From NCBI GenBank assembly GCA_947629895.1, contig CANRFP010000031.1, positions 1 through 13,626 on the forward strand: 13,626 nucleotides of DNA, read 5' to 3'. This document shows, piece after piece, positions 1 through 6,683 of this stretch. Numbering within the stretch: position 1 is the stretch's first letter; each line of letters starts with the position of its first letter. The notes below the pieces were generated by a model that saw nothing but the letters and a program-made list of their open reading frames with translations, made no database searches and was not told the origin of the DNA. Source of the stretch: an uncultured Clostridia bacterium. GTDB lineage: Bacteria; Bacillota_A; Clostridia; Christensenellales; UBA1242. Both the position numbers and the translations under genes were made by a program.

Positions 1-592
1 CAAGAAAAAATCCAACAACCGCAAATATCGGCTCAACCACACCACTCAAAAACCCAAGCCAAAACGCTTTCGTCTTGCTTTTTGTGGAAGAATACATCGG
101 AAGCGCCGTTGCCAAGCCTTCTGGAAAGTTTTGCAGCGCAATTCCCACCACAAACATTATGGACATGACAAAAGCGGACTGCGTTGCAATGGCCGTTCCC
201 ACTGCAAATCCCACCGACAAACCTTCCGGAATGTTGTGAATTGTTATTGCCGTGAACAATTTATACGCTTTTTTTTGATTTTTTTCGTCTTTTTCGGTAA
301 AAAATTTGTTACTTACAAAATCCAAAGCCAACATCAAAAAGCATCCCAGCACAAAACCAATCACCACCGGAACGATTGCCGCCGATTTCCAATCCGCCTT
401 TGCCTGTTCCAACGCAGGCATCAAAAGCGACCATATTGATGCAGATAACATAATGCCACTTGCCAAACCCATTGTGATTTTGTTCACCAATTCCGATTGT
501 TTATTGAAAAAGAAAATAAGCAAGGCTCCAAGCGTGGTCATTATGCATGGAAAAGCAAAGCCTAAAATCATAGTTAATGTTGCATCACTCAT
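1..592 (-). CDS. ZIP-family divalent metal transporter, 5' part (runs off left edge)
   Basis: I translated this reading frame by hand; it is open for 197 codons from an ATG at 590-592 to the window edge. A GAGGG ribosome binding site at 602-606 lies 9 nt upstream. The protein is hydrophobic throughout and carries the two ZIP signature helices: HNIPEGLSVGFA (TM4) and GIALQNFPEGLATALP (TM5). Their His/Asn/Pro-Glu-Gly residues form the binuclear metal site in this family. A short Lys/Glu/Asn-rich cytoplasmic loop (about residues 97-110) precedes TM4, as in ZupT/GufA-like members. The expected role is uptake of zinc or another divalent metal across the plasma membrane. The last three helices lie outside the window. 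The metal specificity cannot be read from the sequence. The ZIP assignment is firm. Confidence 0.9.
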   Translation of the reverse strand, partial: MSDATLTMILGFAFPCIMTTLGALLIFFFNKQSELVNKITMGLASGIMLSASIWSLLMPALEQAKADWKSAAIVPVVIGFVLGCFLMLALDFVSNKFFTEKDEKNQKKAYKLFTAITIHNIPEGLSVGFAVGTAIATQSAFVMSIMFVVGIALQNFPEGLATALPMYSSTKSKTKAFWLGFLSGVVEPIFAVVGFFL

Positions 593-612
593 CTTTTGTT
601 GCCCTCAAAAGC

Positions 613-641
613 ATTGTATGGGAAATTTGATTTTTTGTGAC
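613..641 (-). promoter_or_regulatory. Possible promoter of the ZIP transporter gene
   Basis: On the minus strand there is a TACAAT -10 (613-618) and, 17 bp upstream, a weak GTCACA -35 (636-641). The predicted transcript would start near 606, at the edge of the ribosome binding site, giving a leader of only about 14 nt. The -35 is poor and the region is AT-rich, so this is tentative. Confidence 0.3.
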
Positions 642-702
642 ATGCCTAAAAAATAAATTTAAAAAAATCGCAAAAAAATCAGCAAAATTTCAAAAAATTA
701 AT

Positions 703-739
703 AAAAAATAGGCAAAAAATCAATTTTTTCCTATTTTTT
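703..739 (-). terminator. Terminator after dut
   Basis: An imperfect hairpin is formed by AAAAAATAGG (703-712) pairing with CCTATTTTTT (730-739). The stem is extended by an A6/T6 block with one bulged C and a TCAA loop. On the minus strand it is followed by a T-rich run. It lies 44 nt past the dut stop, between dut and the ZIP gene on the same strand. The low GC of the stem lowers confidence. The rest of 593-782 is A/T homopolymer-rich and shows no gene. Confidence 0.55.
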
Positions 740-782
740 GGGTATTTTTAAATAATTTTTTTTATTTTTTTATTTTTACATA

Positions 783-1244
783 TTATTTTTTTACAGTTGA
801 GCCAAAGCCACCCGTTCTAACAACATTTGACTGAACATCGTCGTCAACTGTCAAAAATTTGAAGAAAAAGATTTGCCCAATCTTGTCCCCAGCCTTAACT
901 TCATAAGGTGTTTTATTAAGATTGTGAAGCAAGAAACCGATGTTGCCATCGTTAGATATGTTGTCAGCATAATCGCTTTCAACAATTCCAATTCCATTTG
1001 CAAGAATTATTCCTTTTTTCCCAAGCCCACTTGTTGAAGCCAAAATAAACCCCTCATCATGATTGCAATATGCTTTGAAATTTATAAAAACAAGTTCTGT
1101 GCTTTCTGGCGCAATGGTGATGTCTATTGGTGAAAAACAATCATAAGCCACAGCATGTTTTGTTGCTCGGTAAGGTTTTGTTAATGTTTTTGGGTCAACG
1201 CCATATTTTATAAATTCTGGCTTTACCAATTCAAATTTTCGCAT
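783..1244 (-). CDS. dut: dUTP diphosphatase (trimeric dUTPase family), last gene of the nrdD-nrdG-dut operon
   Basis: This 153-aa protein has the family motifs in order: motif 1 AVAYD (31-35), motif 2/3 SGLGKKGIILANGIG (72-86), motif 4 AGDKIGQIFF (118-127) and the C-terminal motif 5 RTGGFGST (143-150). In this family the arm folds over the nucleotide. The enzyme hydrolyses dUTP to dUMP and PPi, keeping uracil out of DNA and supplying dTMP synthesis. A GAGGTG ribosome binding site (1249-1254) supports the start. It lies 34 nt after nrdG with no terminator between, so it is probably co-transcribed with the reductase. Two positions are unusual: the residue equivalent to the catalytic Asp of the GxIDxxY motif is Glu89 (GIVESDY), and the usual motif 2 Arg is Thr71. 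The fold is secure; normal activity is likely but not certain. Confidence 0.88.
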   Translation of the reverse strand: MRKFELVKPEFIKYGVDPKTLTKPYRATKHAVAYDCFSPIDITIAPESTELVFINFKAYCNHDEGFILASTSGLGKKGIILANGIGIVESDYADNISNDGNIGFLLHNLNKTPYEVKAGDKIGQIFFFKFLTVDDDVQSNVVRTGGFGSTVKK

Positions 1245-1278
1245 TTTGCACCTCTTTTTTTCAGTTTTTTTCGCTTTT

Positions 1279-1779
1279 TTATAAGTTTTTTTCGTCCAAA
1301 ATAACAGTTTTTCCTGTTTTTAAACTTTGTTGAACATCAATTATTCTTTGATTTGCCGAGCCACGAAATTTCAACATTAAATCTTTTTGCTCTTCAACAA
1401 ACTGCCCGTCAACAAGAATGTCAATATATTTGAAAATTTCTTTGTCTTTCAACTGCTCAAACAAAAAGCCCGTCCAAACCCAAATGTTTTTGTTTTGAAA
1501 CTTTTTCTTAAATTCCTTCGCAAGTTTGGTTGCCCCTTCAATGTTGATTGGATGCAAAGGCTCTCCGCCAAGCATTGAAAGCCCAGCAATATAGTCTGGC
1601 TCACAAAGCGTAAGAACTTTTTCAATCACTTTATCATCAAATTCCTCGCCACCTGCAAAGTCATGTGTTTCTGGATTGAAACAATTTTTGCAATTAAAAG
1701 TGCAGCCTTGAAAGAATATCGAAACCCTAACACCCTTTCCGTTTGAGATGTCCATTTTGCGAATTTTGTTGTATCTCAT
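1279..1779 (-). CDS. nrdG: Anaerobic ribonucleoside-triphosphate reductase activating protein (radical SAM)
   Basis: This 166-aa protein is a typical NrdG length. The radical-SAM cluster motif C26-x3-C30-x2-C33 sits in QGCTFNCKNCFN, and a MLGGEPLHP segment follows, matching the SAM-binding GGE motif. NrdG uses a [4Fe-4S] cluster and SAM to abstract a hydrogen from the C-terminal glycine of NrdD, creating the glycyl radical. The start ATG (1777-1779) has an AGGAG (1785-1789) that overlaps the nrdD stop codon, leaving 8 nt between the genes. That arrangement suggests translational coupling and matched amounts of activase and reductase. Order and spacing are typical of nrdDG operons. Confidence 0.96.
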   Translation of the reverse strand: MRYNKIRKMDISNGKGVRVSIFFQGCTFNCKNCFNPETHDFAGGEEFDDKVIEKVLTLCEPDYIAGLSMLGGEPLHPINIEGATKLAKEFKKKFQNKNIWVWTGFLFEQLKDKEIFKYIDILVDGQFVEEQKDLMLKFRGSANQRIIDVQQSLKTGKTVILDEKNL

Positions 1780-1787
1780 GATTTCTC

Positions 1788-3941
1788 CTATGCATCTTGA
1801 TTATCTAAGTGGAGAACTCTCTCTTTGATTTCCTGAGTTCTGCCTTTGTTCCAGAAGTTTGTGCCAATATAGCCACAAGTTCTTCTTGCAACATTCATCT
1901 TGCTGTGGTCTCGGTTGCCACAATTTGGGCAATACCACTCATATTTGTCATCAATTTTCATCTCGCCGGAATATCCGCACGCTTGGCAATAATCCGACTT
2001 CGTGTTGATTTCGGCATACATGATGTTGTCATATATGAACTTAATAACTTCCATAACCGCATCCAAATTGTTTGTGAGGTTTGGCGCTTCAATATATGAA
2101 ACCGCACCGCCTGGGCTCAGTCTTTGGAACTCGCTTTCAATTTTAAGTTTGCTGAACGCATCAATTTGTTCAAACACGGGCACGTGATAGGAGTTTGTGA
2201 TGTAATTTCTGTCTGTTATGCCCTCAACTTCGCCAAAACGCTTCTTCAAAGCCTTTGCAAATTTGTAAGTTGTGGCCTCAATTGGCGTTCCATAAACACT
2301 GTAATCAATTTTCTCAGCCTTTTTCCACTCTGCACATTTATCATTCATGCGTTGCATAACCGCAAGCCCAAACTCCTTTCCAACGCCATTGTCGGTGTGG
2401 CTTTTGCCTGTCATATATTTAACGCATTCATAGAGCCCCGCATAGCCAAGTGAAATTGTGGAATAGCCATTATGCAAAAGTTCGTGGATGCTTTCGCCCT
2501 TTTTAAGCCTTGCAAGCGCCCCATGTTGCCACAAAATTGGTGCAACGTCACTTGTTGCATTGCTGAGCCTTTTGTGCCTTATTTGCAAAGCGCGGTGGCA
2601 AAGTTCAAGTCTGTCATCAAAAATTTTCCAGAATTTTTGCATATCTTGCTCGGAGGAAAGCGCAACATCAACCAAATTGATTGTAACAACGCCTTGATTG
2701 AATCTTCCATAATATTTTGGTTTGCCATTTTCGTCAACATAAGGTGTGAGGAAGGAACGGCAACCCATGCATGGATAGCATTGCCCGTTGCCATTTTTAT
2801 CAATTTTAAGCTGTTTCATAACTTTTTCGCTTATGTAATCAGGAACCATTCTCTTTGCGCTGCATTCAGCGGCAAGTTTGGTTAAATAATAATATTTGCT
2901 GTTTTCATGGATGTTGTCTTCTTCCAGCACATACAAAAGTTTTGGAAAGGCTGGTGTGATGTAAACGCCTTTTTCGTTTTTCATGCCTTGAATTCTTTGC
3001 CTCAAAACTTCCTCAATAATCATGGCAAGTTCTTCTTTATATTCGTCCGTTTCGCCCAAATACAAACAAACGCTCAAAAATGGGGCTTGTCCGTTTGTTG
3101 TGGTCATGGAATTGATTTGATATTGGAAGGTTTGAACGCCGTCAACAATTTCCTTTTTTAAATCCTCTTTGGCAAATTTTTCAACTTGCTCTTGCGTTAA
3201 GCCTCTGTTTTTGTATCTTTCAAGATATCTTTTATAGCTTTCGCGAACAAATGGAGCAAGATGCGTCATTGTTATGGTTGCGCCGCCATATTGGCTTGAA
3301 GAAACAGCCGTTATAAGTTGGGTTGCAATTGTCATGGCAGTTAAAAATCTGTGTGGTTTTTCAATCATCACGCCATTTATGTTTGTGCCGTTTTGGAGCA
3401 TATCTTCAAGGTTGATAAGGTCGCAGTTGTGAAGTGCGTTTTGTGCAAAATAGTCAGCGTCATGGAAGTGGATGATGCCCGCATCGTGCGCCTCAACAAC
3501 ATCTTGTGGAAGCAAAAATCTTCTTGTGATGTCTGTGCTTGTGATGCCGGCAATATAGTCGCGTTGAGTTGTTACAACACGGGCGTTTTTGTTTGAATTT
3601 TCAGTGTTCCAATATTCGCTTTCGCCGTCAATAAGTTCTTTGATGGCAAGGTCAGTTGTGTTGGATTTTCTAACCCAAGCGCGCTTGTATCTGTAAATGA
3701 TATATTTCTTTGCAAGTGCAAAATGTTGGAACTCCATGAGCTTCTCTTCAATTATGTCTTGAATTTCTTCAACGCGCAATCTTTCTTCGCCAAGCCCTTC
3801 AATATAAGTGAGGATTTCTTTGATTTCATCGCGTGAGGCCCTCTCTTTTGGCTTAACCTCTTTGTTGGCTTTCTCAATGGCCGTTTTTATCTTTGCTGGG
3901 TCATAGTCCACAAACGTTCCATTTCTTTTGATTACTTGCAT
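1788..3941 (-). CDS. nrdD: Anaerobic (class III) ribonucleoside-triphosphate reductase
   Basis: This 717-aa protein has an N-terminal ATP-cone (about 1-90, starting QVIKRNG) for allosteric control. The 10-strand barrel core follows, with the Cys-rich active-site segment CYPCMGC (Cys388, 391, 394). A C-terminal zinc site (Cys652, 655, 671, 674) precedes the glycyl-radical loop RRTCGYIG (Gly690). It reduces NTPs to dNTPs without oxygen, using formate as the usual reductant. An in-frame ATG exists at 3977, but I chose 3941: GGAGG (3949-3953) lies 7 nt before it, and the upstream ATG overlaps the predicted -10 box at 3976-3981, so it would not be transcribed. Two NrdR-like boxes overlap the promoter. 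It is the first gene of the nrdD-nrdG-dut operon. Oxygen sensitivity of this enzyme class supports an anaerobic host. Confidence 0.97.
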   Translation of the reverse strand: MQVIKRNGTFVDYDPAKIKTAIEKANKEVKPKERASRDEIKEILTYIEGLGEERLRVEEIQDIIEEKLMEFQHFALAKKYIIYRYKRAWVRKSNTTDLAIKELIDGESEYWNTENSNKNARVVTTQRDYIAGITSTDITRRFLLPQDVVEAHDAGIIHFHDADYFAQNALHNCDLINLEDMLQNGTNINGVMIEKPHRFLTAMTIATQLITAVSSSQYGGATITMTHLAPFVRESYKRYLERYKNRGLTQEQVEKFAKEDLKKEIVDGVQTFQYQINSMTTTNGQAPFLSVCLYLGETDEYKEELAMIIEEVLRQRIQGMKNEKGVYITPAFPKLLYVLEEDNIHENSKYYYLTKLAAECSAKRMVPDYISEKVMKQLKIDKNGNGQCYPCMGCRSFLTPYVDENGKPKYYGRFNQGVVTINLVDVALSSEQDMQKFWKIFDDRLELCHRALQIRHKRLSNATSDVAPILWQHGALARLKKGESIHELLHNGYSTISLGYAGLYECVKYMTGKSHTDNGVGKEFGLAVMQRMNDKCAEWKKAEKIDYSVYGTPIEATTYKFAKALKKRFGEVEGITDRNYITNSYHVPVFEQIDAFSKLKIESEFQRLSPGGAVSYIEAPNLTNNLDAVMEVIKFIYDNIMYAEINTKSDYCQACGYSGEMKIDDKYEWYCPNCGNRDHSKMNVARRTCGYIGTNFWNKGRTQEIKERVLHLDNQDA

Positions 3942-3975
3942 TTTAACACCTCCACGAACAAGTTTCATTATCCCC

Positions 3976-4005
3976 ATTTTACAATATATATAGTGGTTGT
4001 GTCAA
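3976..4005 (-). promoter_or_regulatory. Promoter of the nrdD-nrdG-dut operon
   Basis: On the minus strand there is a perfect TTGACA -35 (4000-4005), an 18-bp spacer and a TAAAAT -10 (3976-3981). Transcription would start near 3969, giving a leader of about 28 nt with a GGAGG ribosome binding site before the 3941 ATG. The spacer is filled by one of two NrdR-like boxes. Confidence 0.8.
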
Positions 4006-4028
4006 CAAAAAATCACTATATATAGTAT
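3981..4028. promoter_or_regulatory. Tandem NrdR boxes controlling nrdD
   Basis: Two near-palindromic 16-mers lie at 3981-3996 (ACAATATATATAGTGG) and 4013-4028 (TCACTATATATAGTAT). Each agrees with the published NrdR-box consensus acaCwAtATaTwGtgt at 14 of 16 positions by my count. Their starts are 32 bp apart, about three helical turns, which is the paired arrangement known for NrdR. The first box sits between -35 and -10 and the second just upstream of -35, so a bound repressor would exclude RNA polymerase. NrdR is an ATP-cone repressor that senses dATP/ATP. Its gene is not in the window. Confidence 0.82.
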
Positions 4029-4261
4029 TTTTTAAAAATTTTTGTTCTTTAATTTTTTTTAAAATTTTTCAAAAAAACTGACGTGTTTTAACGCCCGTTT
4101 TTGTTGTCTGCTTGTTATAAATTTATAACAAAATTTCACTTTTTTGTCTGCCATTTTTCTATTCGTAAAACTCAAAAATGCACATTTTTTGTCCCAAATT
4201 GCTCACTCTCAAACCACAATATATTGATTTGAAAAAAATATGCCTTTGCCAATTTTTAACA
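4029..4261. other. AT-rich intergenic stretch upstream of nrdD
   Basis: No credible gene is visible on either strand between the nrdD control region and the mscL terminator. The stretch is mostly A/T runs. Its only distinct element is the perfect palindrome at 4112-4131, listed separately. Confidence 0.5.
4112..4131. repeat. Perfect 20-bp palindrome, possible operator
   Basis: The 10-base arm TTGTTATAAA is followed directly by its exact reverse complement, with no spacer. The TTGTTA/TAACAA ends resemble half-sites of the redox repressor Rex, but their spacing is 2 bp longer than the usual Rex operator, so I do not assign it. It lies about 107 bp upstream of the nrdD -35. It could be a binding site for an unknown dimeric regulator or a chance AT-rich palindrome. 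Confidence 0.4.
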
Positions 4262-4291
4262 CAAAAAAAAGAGAGGTTTTTCCTCTCTTTT
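4262..4291 (-). terminator. Terminator after mscL
   Basis: AAAAGAGAGG (4267-4276) pairs with CCTCTCTTTT (4282-4291) around a 5-nt loop. On the minus strand a run of T follows (complement of 4262-4266). It lies 25 nt past the mscL stop and separates mscL from the nrd operon. Confidence 0.9.
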
Positions 4292-4315
4292 GATTGCACT
4301 TTTTACTAAGCCTTT

Positions 4316-5011
4316 TTATGCTTTTGCCTTTGCAGGTTTTTTCTGAGTTTTTGCTTTTGGTTTTGTTGTTTTTACTGTTTTTGGTGCTTTGACTGCCTCT
4401 TCTGCTGCTGGCTCTGCATTTGCCAAAACTTCATGAGTTTCATTTTGCTTTTTTAATTCTTCCAAAATGCCAGCAAGCAATTCTTCTTGCGTTGGTTTTG
4501 GTGGAACTGGTGCTGGTTTGTTCTTCTCGCGAAGTTCTGCTGTTGCAGCAACAACGGCTTTGCGATTTTTCATGTTCACGCCTTGCTCTCTCAAAGCCTT
4601 TCTCTCTTCTTTTGTTGGAGTTTCTTTTGCTGTTTTCTTAAGGAAGCCGCTTGCGTTCATTGCAACTTTCAAAATGATGAAAAGTGTGAGCGCAATAATC
4701 AAGAAGTCCAAAATTGCTGTGATGAAAGCACCCCAATCTATGTAGATGCTGTTTGCAAGGTCAATTGTGCCAGGAATGAAAGCTCCCGCTTCATCAACCT
4801 GAGGAACAATCTTCAAAAATGTGTATGCCGAAGAAAGCCCTTGCCCGCCGCCAATTGCCATTAAAACCCAGTTTACAAGTGGCATGATGATTTTGTTTGT
4901 AAAAGCGGTTACGATTGCGGAAAACGCACCACCAATAATCACGCCGACAGCCATATCCAAGATATTTCCTCGGCTTATGAATGCTTTAAAATCTTTAAAA
5001 AACTTTTTCAT
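4316..5011 (-). CDS. mscL: Large-conductance mechanosensitive channel with extended C-terminal tail
   Basis: The N-terminus FFKDFKAFISRGNILDMAVG (4-23) is the MscL hallmark: amphipathic helix, then TM1 (about 15-45, with GVIIGGAFSAIV). A periplasmic loop follows, then TM2 (about 93-118) and a basic cluster. The homopentamer opens under membrane tension to release solutes during osmotic downshock. I start at 5011, not at the in-frame ATG 78 nt upstream, because AAGGAGAG (5016-5023) sits just before it and the homology begins there. At 231 aa it is much longer than the usual 130-150. After TM2 there is a charged linker, a predicted helix TQEELLAGILEELKKQ (174-189) matching the family's C-terminal bundle, and a Lys/Ala/Pro/Thr-rich tail (about 208-231). 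It appears monocistronic, with a terminator downstream. Confidence 0.95.
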   Translation of the reverse strand: MKKFFKDFKAFISRGNILDMAVGVIIGGAFSAIVTAFTNKIIMPLVNWVLMAIGGGQGLSSAYTFLKIVPQVDEAGAFIPGTIDLANSIYIDWGAFITAILDFLIIALTLFIILKVAMNASGFLKKTAKETPTKEERKALREQGVNMKNRKAVVAATAELREKNKPAPVPPKPTQEELLAGILEELKKQNETHEVLANAEPAAEEAVKAPKTVKTTKPKAKTQKKPAKAKA

Positions 5012-5029
5012 AATTCTCTCCTTGATTAA

Positions 5030-5058
5030 ATAATAGAACAATCGGCGAAAAAAGGCAA
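5030..5058 (-). promoter_or_regulatory. Probable mscL promoter
   Basis: On the minus strand a TTGCCT -35 (5053-5058) and a TATTAT -10 (5030-5035) are separated by 17 bp. The transcript would start near 5023, right at the ribosome binding site of the 5011 start. This also argues against the upstream ATG at 5089. Confidence 0.5.
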
Positions 5059-5114
5059 ATGATTTGAAAGATTTTTTTGAGTTTAGCACAAATTTGTTTT
5101 TAATATGAAAAGAG

Positions 5115-5143
5115 TTGACAAAAGGAGGTTAATTTGTTAAAAT
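5115..5143 (+). promoter_or_regulatory. metK promoter
   Basis: A perfect TTGACA -35 (5115-5120), a 17-bp spacer and a TAAAAT -10 (5138-5143) lie directly before the SAM riboswitch. The predicted start near 5150 would fall inside the 5' P1 strand as drawn, so P1 probably begins near 5150 or transcription starts slightly earlier. Confidence 0.8.
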
Positions 5144-5144
5144 G

Positions 5145-5271
5145 TTCTCACCATAAAGAGTGTGCGAGGGACAAGCCCAATGACCACACAGCAACCTGAC
5201 ATAGTTTAAGGTGCTAAAGCTTGAAGCGATGGGGAATAAAAAAATGAGCCTATCGCAAGATGGGCTTTTTT
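5145..5271 (+). ncRNA. SAM-I (S-box) riboswitch with intrinsic terminator, controlling metK
   Basis: The leader carries the S-box conserved blocks in order: AAAGAG (5155-5160), GAGGGA (5166-5171), GCCC (5175-5178), ATGA (5180-5183), GCAACC (5191-5196) and AAGGTGCTAA (5208-5217). GTGTG (5160-5164) pairs with CACAC (5185-5189) as P2. The 3' P1 strand GATGGG (5228-5233) can pair with CCTATC (5249-5254), forming the antiterminator. CCTATC is otherwise part of the terminator stem AGCCTATC/GATGGGCT (5247-5254 with 5259-5266), which has a GCAA loop and a T6 tail (5266-5271). SAM binding should hold P1, free the terminator and shut off metK. This is standard S-box logic. Confidence 0.95.
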
Positions 5272-5294
5272 GATTTATGGAAAGGAGGTTTAAT

Positions 5295-6380
5295 ATGAAA
5301 AAAATTATCACAAGCGAAAGCGTGAACATCGGCCACCCAGACAAAACATGTGACACAATTGCGGATGCCTTTTTGGACGAGGCGTTAAGACAAGACAAAA
5401 ACGCGCAGATGGCAGTGGAGTGTTCCATAAAAAATGACAAGCTTTTCATTTATGGCGAGGCAACAACCACCGCAAAAATTGATTATGACGGCATTGCGCA
5501 AAACATTTTAAAAGAAATTGGCTACACCGTTCCCTTCAAAATCATAAAAGAAATTTCTCAGCAGTCGCCAGACATAAACCAAGCGGTTGTCAAAGAAAAA
5601 TTGTGTGCAAATGACCAGGGAATAGTGTTTGGCTATGCCACTGATGAAACGCCGGAATTGATGCCGCTTCCAATCCTTTTGGCGCACAAGATTATGCAAA
5701 AATATGAGGAATTTAGAAAAACAAATGAAAACTTTTTTGCAGATGCCAAATGTCAAGTTTCGGTTGTTTATGAAGATGACAAACCCTTTGCCATTGACAC
5801 AGTTTTAATTTCAGTAGGCCACAGCGAAAACTGCGAAAATTTGCAGCGAACAATAAAAGAAAGCGTGCTTTTGCCCGTTTTAGATTCTTATTCGCAATAT
5901 ATAAACTCACCCGTGAAATTTATAATCAATCCAAGCGGGCGCTTTGTGATTTGGGGCAGTTTTGGTGACAGTGGCACTGTTGGCAGAAAAATTGTTGTTG
6001 ACACATACGGCGGAGTTGCCAAAGTTGGTGGCGGTTGTTTTTCAAGCAAAAACGCAACAAAGGTGGATCGCTCTGGCGCATATTATGCCCGCTATGTTGC
6101 CAAAAATCTTGTTCATGCCGGGCTTTGCAAAAGATGCGAAATTGAGGTTTCTTATGGCATTGGGCTGGAACACCCGCTTTCAATAAACATAGAAACTTTT
6201 GGCACAGAAACAAAAGCGCTTGGGGAGATTTATGAAATTGTGAAAAACAATTTTGACTTCTCTCCCGACAACATCATAAAAGAACTCGATTTGCTTAGGC
6301 CAATCTATCAACAAACGGCATGTTTTGGACATTTTGGGAACCCAAACTATCCTTGGGAAAAATTTAAAAACTTATCCTAG
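5295..6380 (+). CDS. metK: S-adenosylmethionine synthetase, somewhat divergent
   Basis: This 361-aa protein makes SAM from methionine and ATP. It carries GHPDK (13-17, with His14 and Asp16 at the E. coli positions), ANDQGIVFGYATDET (105-119), FGDSGTVGRKIVVDTYGG (223-240), KVDRS (256-260) and the C-terminal FGHFG..YPWEK. It is slightly short for the family (usually about 380-400). It differs at normally fixed places: SVNIGHPDK for SVSEGHPDK, and VIWGSFGD for the usual VIGGPxGD. The start at 5295 is set by AAAGGAGG (5281-5288); an in-frame ATG at 5277 would put the ribosome binding site inside the gene. The preceding SAM riboswitch gives end-product control. Its TAG overlaps the stop of the opposing 65-aa gene in a shared CTAG. 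Confidence 0.95.
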   Translation: MKKIITSESVNIGHPDKTCDTIADAFLDEALRQDKNAQMAVECSIKNDKLFIYGEATTTAKIDYDGIAQNILKEIGYTVPFKIIKEISQQSPDINQAVVKEKLCANDQGIVFGYATDETPELMPLPILLAHKIMQKYEEFRKTNENFFADAKCQVSVVYEDDKPFAIDTVLISVGHSENCENLQRTIKESVLLPVLDSYSQYINSPVKFIINPSGRFVIWGSFGDSGTVGRKIVVDTYGGVAKVGGGCFSSKNATKVDRSGAYYARYVAKNLVHAGLCKRCEIEVSYGIGLEHPLSINIETFGTETKALGEIYEIVKNNFDFSPDNIIKELDLLRPIYQQTACFGHFGNPNYPWEKFKNLS

Positions 6381-6574
6381 TTTTCTGCGTTTCCTTGGTC
6401 GCCCTCAACATATTTTGGCAGGGGATTGTTTGCTTTTTCTTCTTCGGCTGCCGCTGCCCTTATTTGTTTTTGCGCTCTGTTTTCATGTATTCGCCCAAAA
6501 ACGCGCATGGCAAAAGTTTTGAGTGCAGATTGATTGCCTTCAACATATCTACACTTATTTGGTTTTCGTTCCAT
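6377..6574 (-). CDS. Small protein of unknown function, 65 aa, with duplicated YVEG(N/D)Q motif
   Basis: I do not recognise this protein. It is supported by a strong AAAGGAG (6581-6587) six bases before the ATG and by a sensible composition. It is charged and soluble-looking with no membrane segment: a basic N-terminal half (KTFAMRVFGRIHENRAQKQIR, residues 19-39, is broken by no proline and could be helical), an A4E3 stretch (40-46), then an acidic end. YVEGNQ (10-15) and YVEGDQ (55-60) form a short internal repeat near the two ends. The last codon overlaps the metK stop: CTAG at 6377-6380 encodes both TAG stops on opposite strands. No convincing promoter was found. It lies antisense to the likely 3' end of the metK transcript. 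Confidence 0.65.
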   Translation of the reverse strand: MERKPNKCRYVEGNQSALKTFAMRVFGRIHENRAQKQIRAAAAEEEKANNPLPKYVEGDQGNAEN

Positions 6575-6683
6575 ATAAAACTCCTTTGTATTTTTTATGA
6601 AGAAAACTTTTTATTTGTGTTTGCCAAGCGCCATTTAATATGTTTTGTATAATTTTTTGATAGAACAATCCTTAAATAATAAT

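Noticed and set aside
1..656. Two plus-strand frames at the left end
   Set aside because: Both are antisense shadows of the clear ZIP transporter on the minus strand.
3942..3977. Longer N-terminus for NrdD from the ATG at 3977
   Set aside because: The 3977 ATG overlaps the predicted -10 box and has no ribosome binding site; GGAGG directly precedes the 3941 ATG, where homology begins.
4112..4131. Rex operator
   Set aside because: The half-sites look similar but are 2 bp too far apart, so it was kept only as an unassigned palindrome.
5012..5089. 26 extra residues at the MscL N-terminus
   Set aside because: AAGGAGAG and the conserved KKFFKDFKAF start point to 5011, and the promoter lies inside the extra stretch.
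5129..5449. 106-aa frame on the minus strand across the riboswitch
   Set aside because: It covers the SAM riboswitch and the start of metK antisense, has no ribosome binding site and no recognisable domain.
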